NCBI RefSeq assembly: GCF_000455205.1
Contig: NZ_AUWQ01000012.1
Coordinates: 124,001 to 188,000, forward strand
Source: Mycobacterium sp. UM_CSW
GTDB lineage: Bacteria > Actinomycetota > Actinomycetes > Mycobacteriales > Mycobacteriaceae
DNA: 64,000 bases
Direction: 5' to 3'
Shown piece after piece: positions 62,810 to 64,000 of this stretch. A program made the translations under genes and the position numbers. A model generated the notes under the pieces. It was given only the letters and a program-made list of their open reading frames with translations, was not told the origin of the DNA and searched no databases. Numbering within the stretch: the first letter of the stretch is position 1; each line of letters opens with the position of its first letter.

Positions 62810-62836
62810 TGGTCGAATTGACCATCTTTATGGTCA
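62810..62836 (-). promoter_or_regulatory. Inverted-repeat operator in the cysD leader, candidate Rrf2 site
   Basis: TGACCAT-CTTT-ATGGTCA (62819-62836) is a perfect 7-bp inverted repeat. An overlapping second one, TGGTC (62810-62814) with GACCA (62820-62824), shares the middle arm, so three half-sites are present. They begin right at the predicted start point, a repressor position. The Rrf2 gene at the end of the operon is the natural candidate to bind. Confidence 0.6.
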
Positions 62837-62844
62837 TTGTCGTA

Positions 62845-62874
62845 TATAGAACCAGCCGTCCCCGCCGATGTCAA
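62845..62874 (-). promoter_or_regulatory. Promoter of the cysD operon
   Basis: On the minus strand TTGACA (62874-62869) and TCTATA (62850-62845) are separated by 18 bases; the -35 is a full consensus. Transcription would start near 62838, giving a leader of about 57 nt. Confidence 0.6.
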
Positions 62875-62966
62875 CGGTTTGGCGCGGGTGACGAGCAGGC
62901 GACGCATTACGCCACGCCGGGTCACTTGCCTTTTGCGCCGGCGGGTGGGTGCGTGAGCATGAGCGC

Positions 62967-63386
62967 ATGACGACTGAAACGCAGAGCGGCCGCGAAGTCA
63001 TTTCGCAATTCCTCCCCCAATCGCCGTTCGTCGCGAAGCTGGGGATCGTCGCCGATCAGCTGGCCGACGACGAGGTCAGGCTGCGGCTGCCGTGGGATCC
63101 GACCAACGTCACCGTGGGCGACATGGTGCACGGCGGCGCCATCGCCACCCTGGCCGACCTGACCGTCATGGCCGCGGCGTGGTGCGGTGCGGACGCTCCC
63201 CCGTCGCTGCGGGGCGTGACGGTGTCGATGACGCTGGATTTCATGGCCCCGGCACGGGCCACCGACCTGATCGGGGTGGGCCGGGTGCTGAGGCGGGGCC
63301 GGTCGTTGGTCAACTGCGAGGCCGAGATCGTCGACCCGTCGGGCACGCTGGTCGCCAAGGCGCTCGCGACGTACAAGGTGGGCTAG
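62967..63386 (+). CDS. PaaI-family hotdog-fold thioesterase
   Basis: A 139-residue hotdog thioesterase. The signature region VGDMVHGGAIATLADLT carries the HGG turn and acidic residue, as in PaaI and related acyl-CoA thioesterases. ATG 62967 gives MTTETQSG; the frame is open six codons further. It is divergent from cysD with 185 bases between. Substrate is probably an aromatic or medium-chain acyl-CoA. Confidence 0.88.
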   Translation: MTTETQSGREVISQFLPQSPFVAKLGIVADQLADDEVRLRLPWDPTNVTVGDMVHGGAIATLADLTVMAAAWCGADAPPSLRGVTVSMTLDFMAPARATDLIGVGRVLRRGRSLVNCEAEIVDPSGTLVAKALATYKVG

Positions 63387-63394
63387 CTATTGCG

Positions 63395-63454
63395 GCGAGC
63401 AGACGCAGAATCGCACTAGATCGCGACTTTGGATGCGATTCTGCGTCTGCTCGC
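63395..63454. repeat. Perfect 21-bp inverted repeat between convergent genes
   Basis: The arms at 63395-63415 and 63434-63454 are exact reverse complements, with an 18-base spacer. The element fills the gap between the thioesterase stop (63386) and the carbonic anhydrase stop (63456). The arm core GAGCAGACGCAGAATCGC resembles a short motif I have seen repeatedly in mycobacterial intergenic DNA. There is no T-run, so it is not a classical terminator, although the hairpin would be strong in either transcript. Confidence 0.8.
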
Positions 63455-63455
63455 G

Positions 63456-63947
63456 CTAAAGGGTGACTTCCTCGAGCTTGCCGGTGGCGACGTCGAAGAC
63501 GAAGCCGCGCAGCGACACGTGCTTGGTCACGAACGGGCTGTTCTCGATGCGGCGCAGCGACTGCCGGACGTCCTCGGCGAGGTCCGGGAACGCCTCGGCC
63601 GCCCAGGGCGGCTTGACCCCGATCTCGTCCTGGATGCCGCGCTTGAACTCGTCGTCGGTGAAGGTGAGCATGCCGCAGTCGCTGTGGTGAATCAGGATGA
63701 TCTCCCGGGTTCCCAGCAGCCGCTGGCTGATGGCCAGCGAGCGGATGACGTCGTCGGTGACGACGCCGCCCGCGTTGCGGATGACGTGGGCCTCGCCCTC
63801 GTTGAGGCCCAGGATGCGGTAGACGTCGAGCCGCGCGTCCATGCACGCGACCACCGCGACATGCTTGCTCGGCGGCAACGGCAGCGGGCCCTTGAAGGTG
63901 CTCGCGTATTGGGCGTTATTCGCCAGGTAGTCGTCGGTAACCGTCAC
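63456..63947 (-). CDS. canA: Beta-carbonic anhydrase
   Basis: Interconverts CO2 and bicarbonate. The 163-residue protein has the zinc ligands C35, H88 and C91 plus the D37/R39 dyad, all at the positions found in M. tuberculosis Rv1284. It is a short type with complete fold. The gene ends at the inverted repeat and starts 53 bases from the window edge. Confidence 0.95.
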   Translation of the reverse strand: MTVTDDYLANNAQYASTFKGPLPLPPSKHVAVVACMDARLDVYRILGLNEGEAHVIRNAGGVVTDDVIRSLAISQRLLGTREIILIHHSDCGMLTFTDDEFKRGIQDEIGVKPPWAAEAFPDLAEDVRQSLRRIENSPFVTKHVSLRGFVFDVATGKLEEVTL

Positions 63948-64000
63948 GCAAGCCTCCTTGGGGTGTGGCGGCCTGAAAGTAGCAGCGAGCCACCCGTAAT

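Overview
The window is chromosomal DNA of a slow-growing Mycobacterium. It is GC-rich and uses many GTG starts. Its backbone gene order matches the M. tuberculosis block from about Rv1321 back to Rv1284, shown here in the opposite orientation: nucS, cyclase, alkA-ogt, rRNA operon, murA, pduO, the F1Fo ATP synthase operon, wecA, sua5, prmC, prfA, rpmE, rho, thrB-thrC-thrA-lysA-argS, rrf2, cysNC-cysD and carbonic anhydrase. The 16S rRNA has the short helix 18 seen in rapid growers and in the M. simiae group, but its variable region near 15.75 kb is of slow-grower type. A member or relative of the M. simiae complex is therefore my best guess (inference).

Layout. 1-8.8 kb: the end of nucS, one class III adenylate cyclase, then an accessory block with an OFA-type MFS transporter and a 43-residue membrane partner, a second MFS transporter divergent from a LysR regulator, and a TetR regulator divergent from a flavin-binding PNPOx protein and an amidohydrolase. 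8.8-10.8 kb: the alkylation-repair pair alkA-ogt. 10.8-16.3 kb: a complete 16S-23S-5S operon on the minus strand, driven by two promoters that arose by tandem duplication of an 81-bp unit and ending at a bidirectional terminator shared with ogt. 16.3-28.8 kb: murA, the cobalamin adenosyltransferase, and the ATP synthase operon atpI-B-E-F-FH-A-G-D-C with a DUF2550 gene at its end, then wecA and the threonylcarbamoyl-adenylate synthase. 28.8-41.3 kb: translation and termination genes (prmC, prfA, rpmE, rho) with a fadD-like gene inserted between rpmE and rho, then threonine/lysine biosynthesis coupled to argS.

41.4-59.5 kb is accessory. It holds a tautomerase plus D-amino-acid lyase/dehydratase operon divergent from a GlxA-type regulator, and a tRNA-Arg(CCG) with an alpha/beta hydrolase and an integrase remnant downstream, which looks like the scar of an integrated element. 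It continues with a secreted DUF732 protein, a cutinase, a deazaflavin oxidoreductase, a frameshifted SnoaL-like gene divergent from a MarR regulator with a clean palindromic operator, and many small redox genes (two SDRs, an NAD-dependent epimerase, a TetR, a PNPOx protein, a Nudix hydrolase, a KSI-like protein, an F420-type LLM enzyme, two VOC proteins). It also contains a TrkA-gated potassium channel. Genes here are tightly packed and often overlap end to end.

59.5-64 kb is the sulfate activation operon cysD-cysNC-rrf2. It has a recognisable promoter and a strong inverted-repeat operator just downstream of it, suggesting autoregulation by the Rrf2 protein. It is followed by a thioesterase, a perfect 21-bp inverted repeat between convergent genes, and a beta-carbonic anhydrase. 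I saw no CRISPR array, no intact insertion sequence and no intact prophage.
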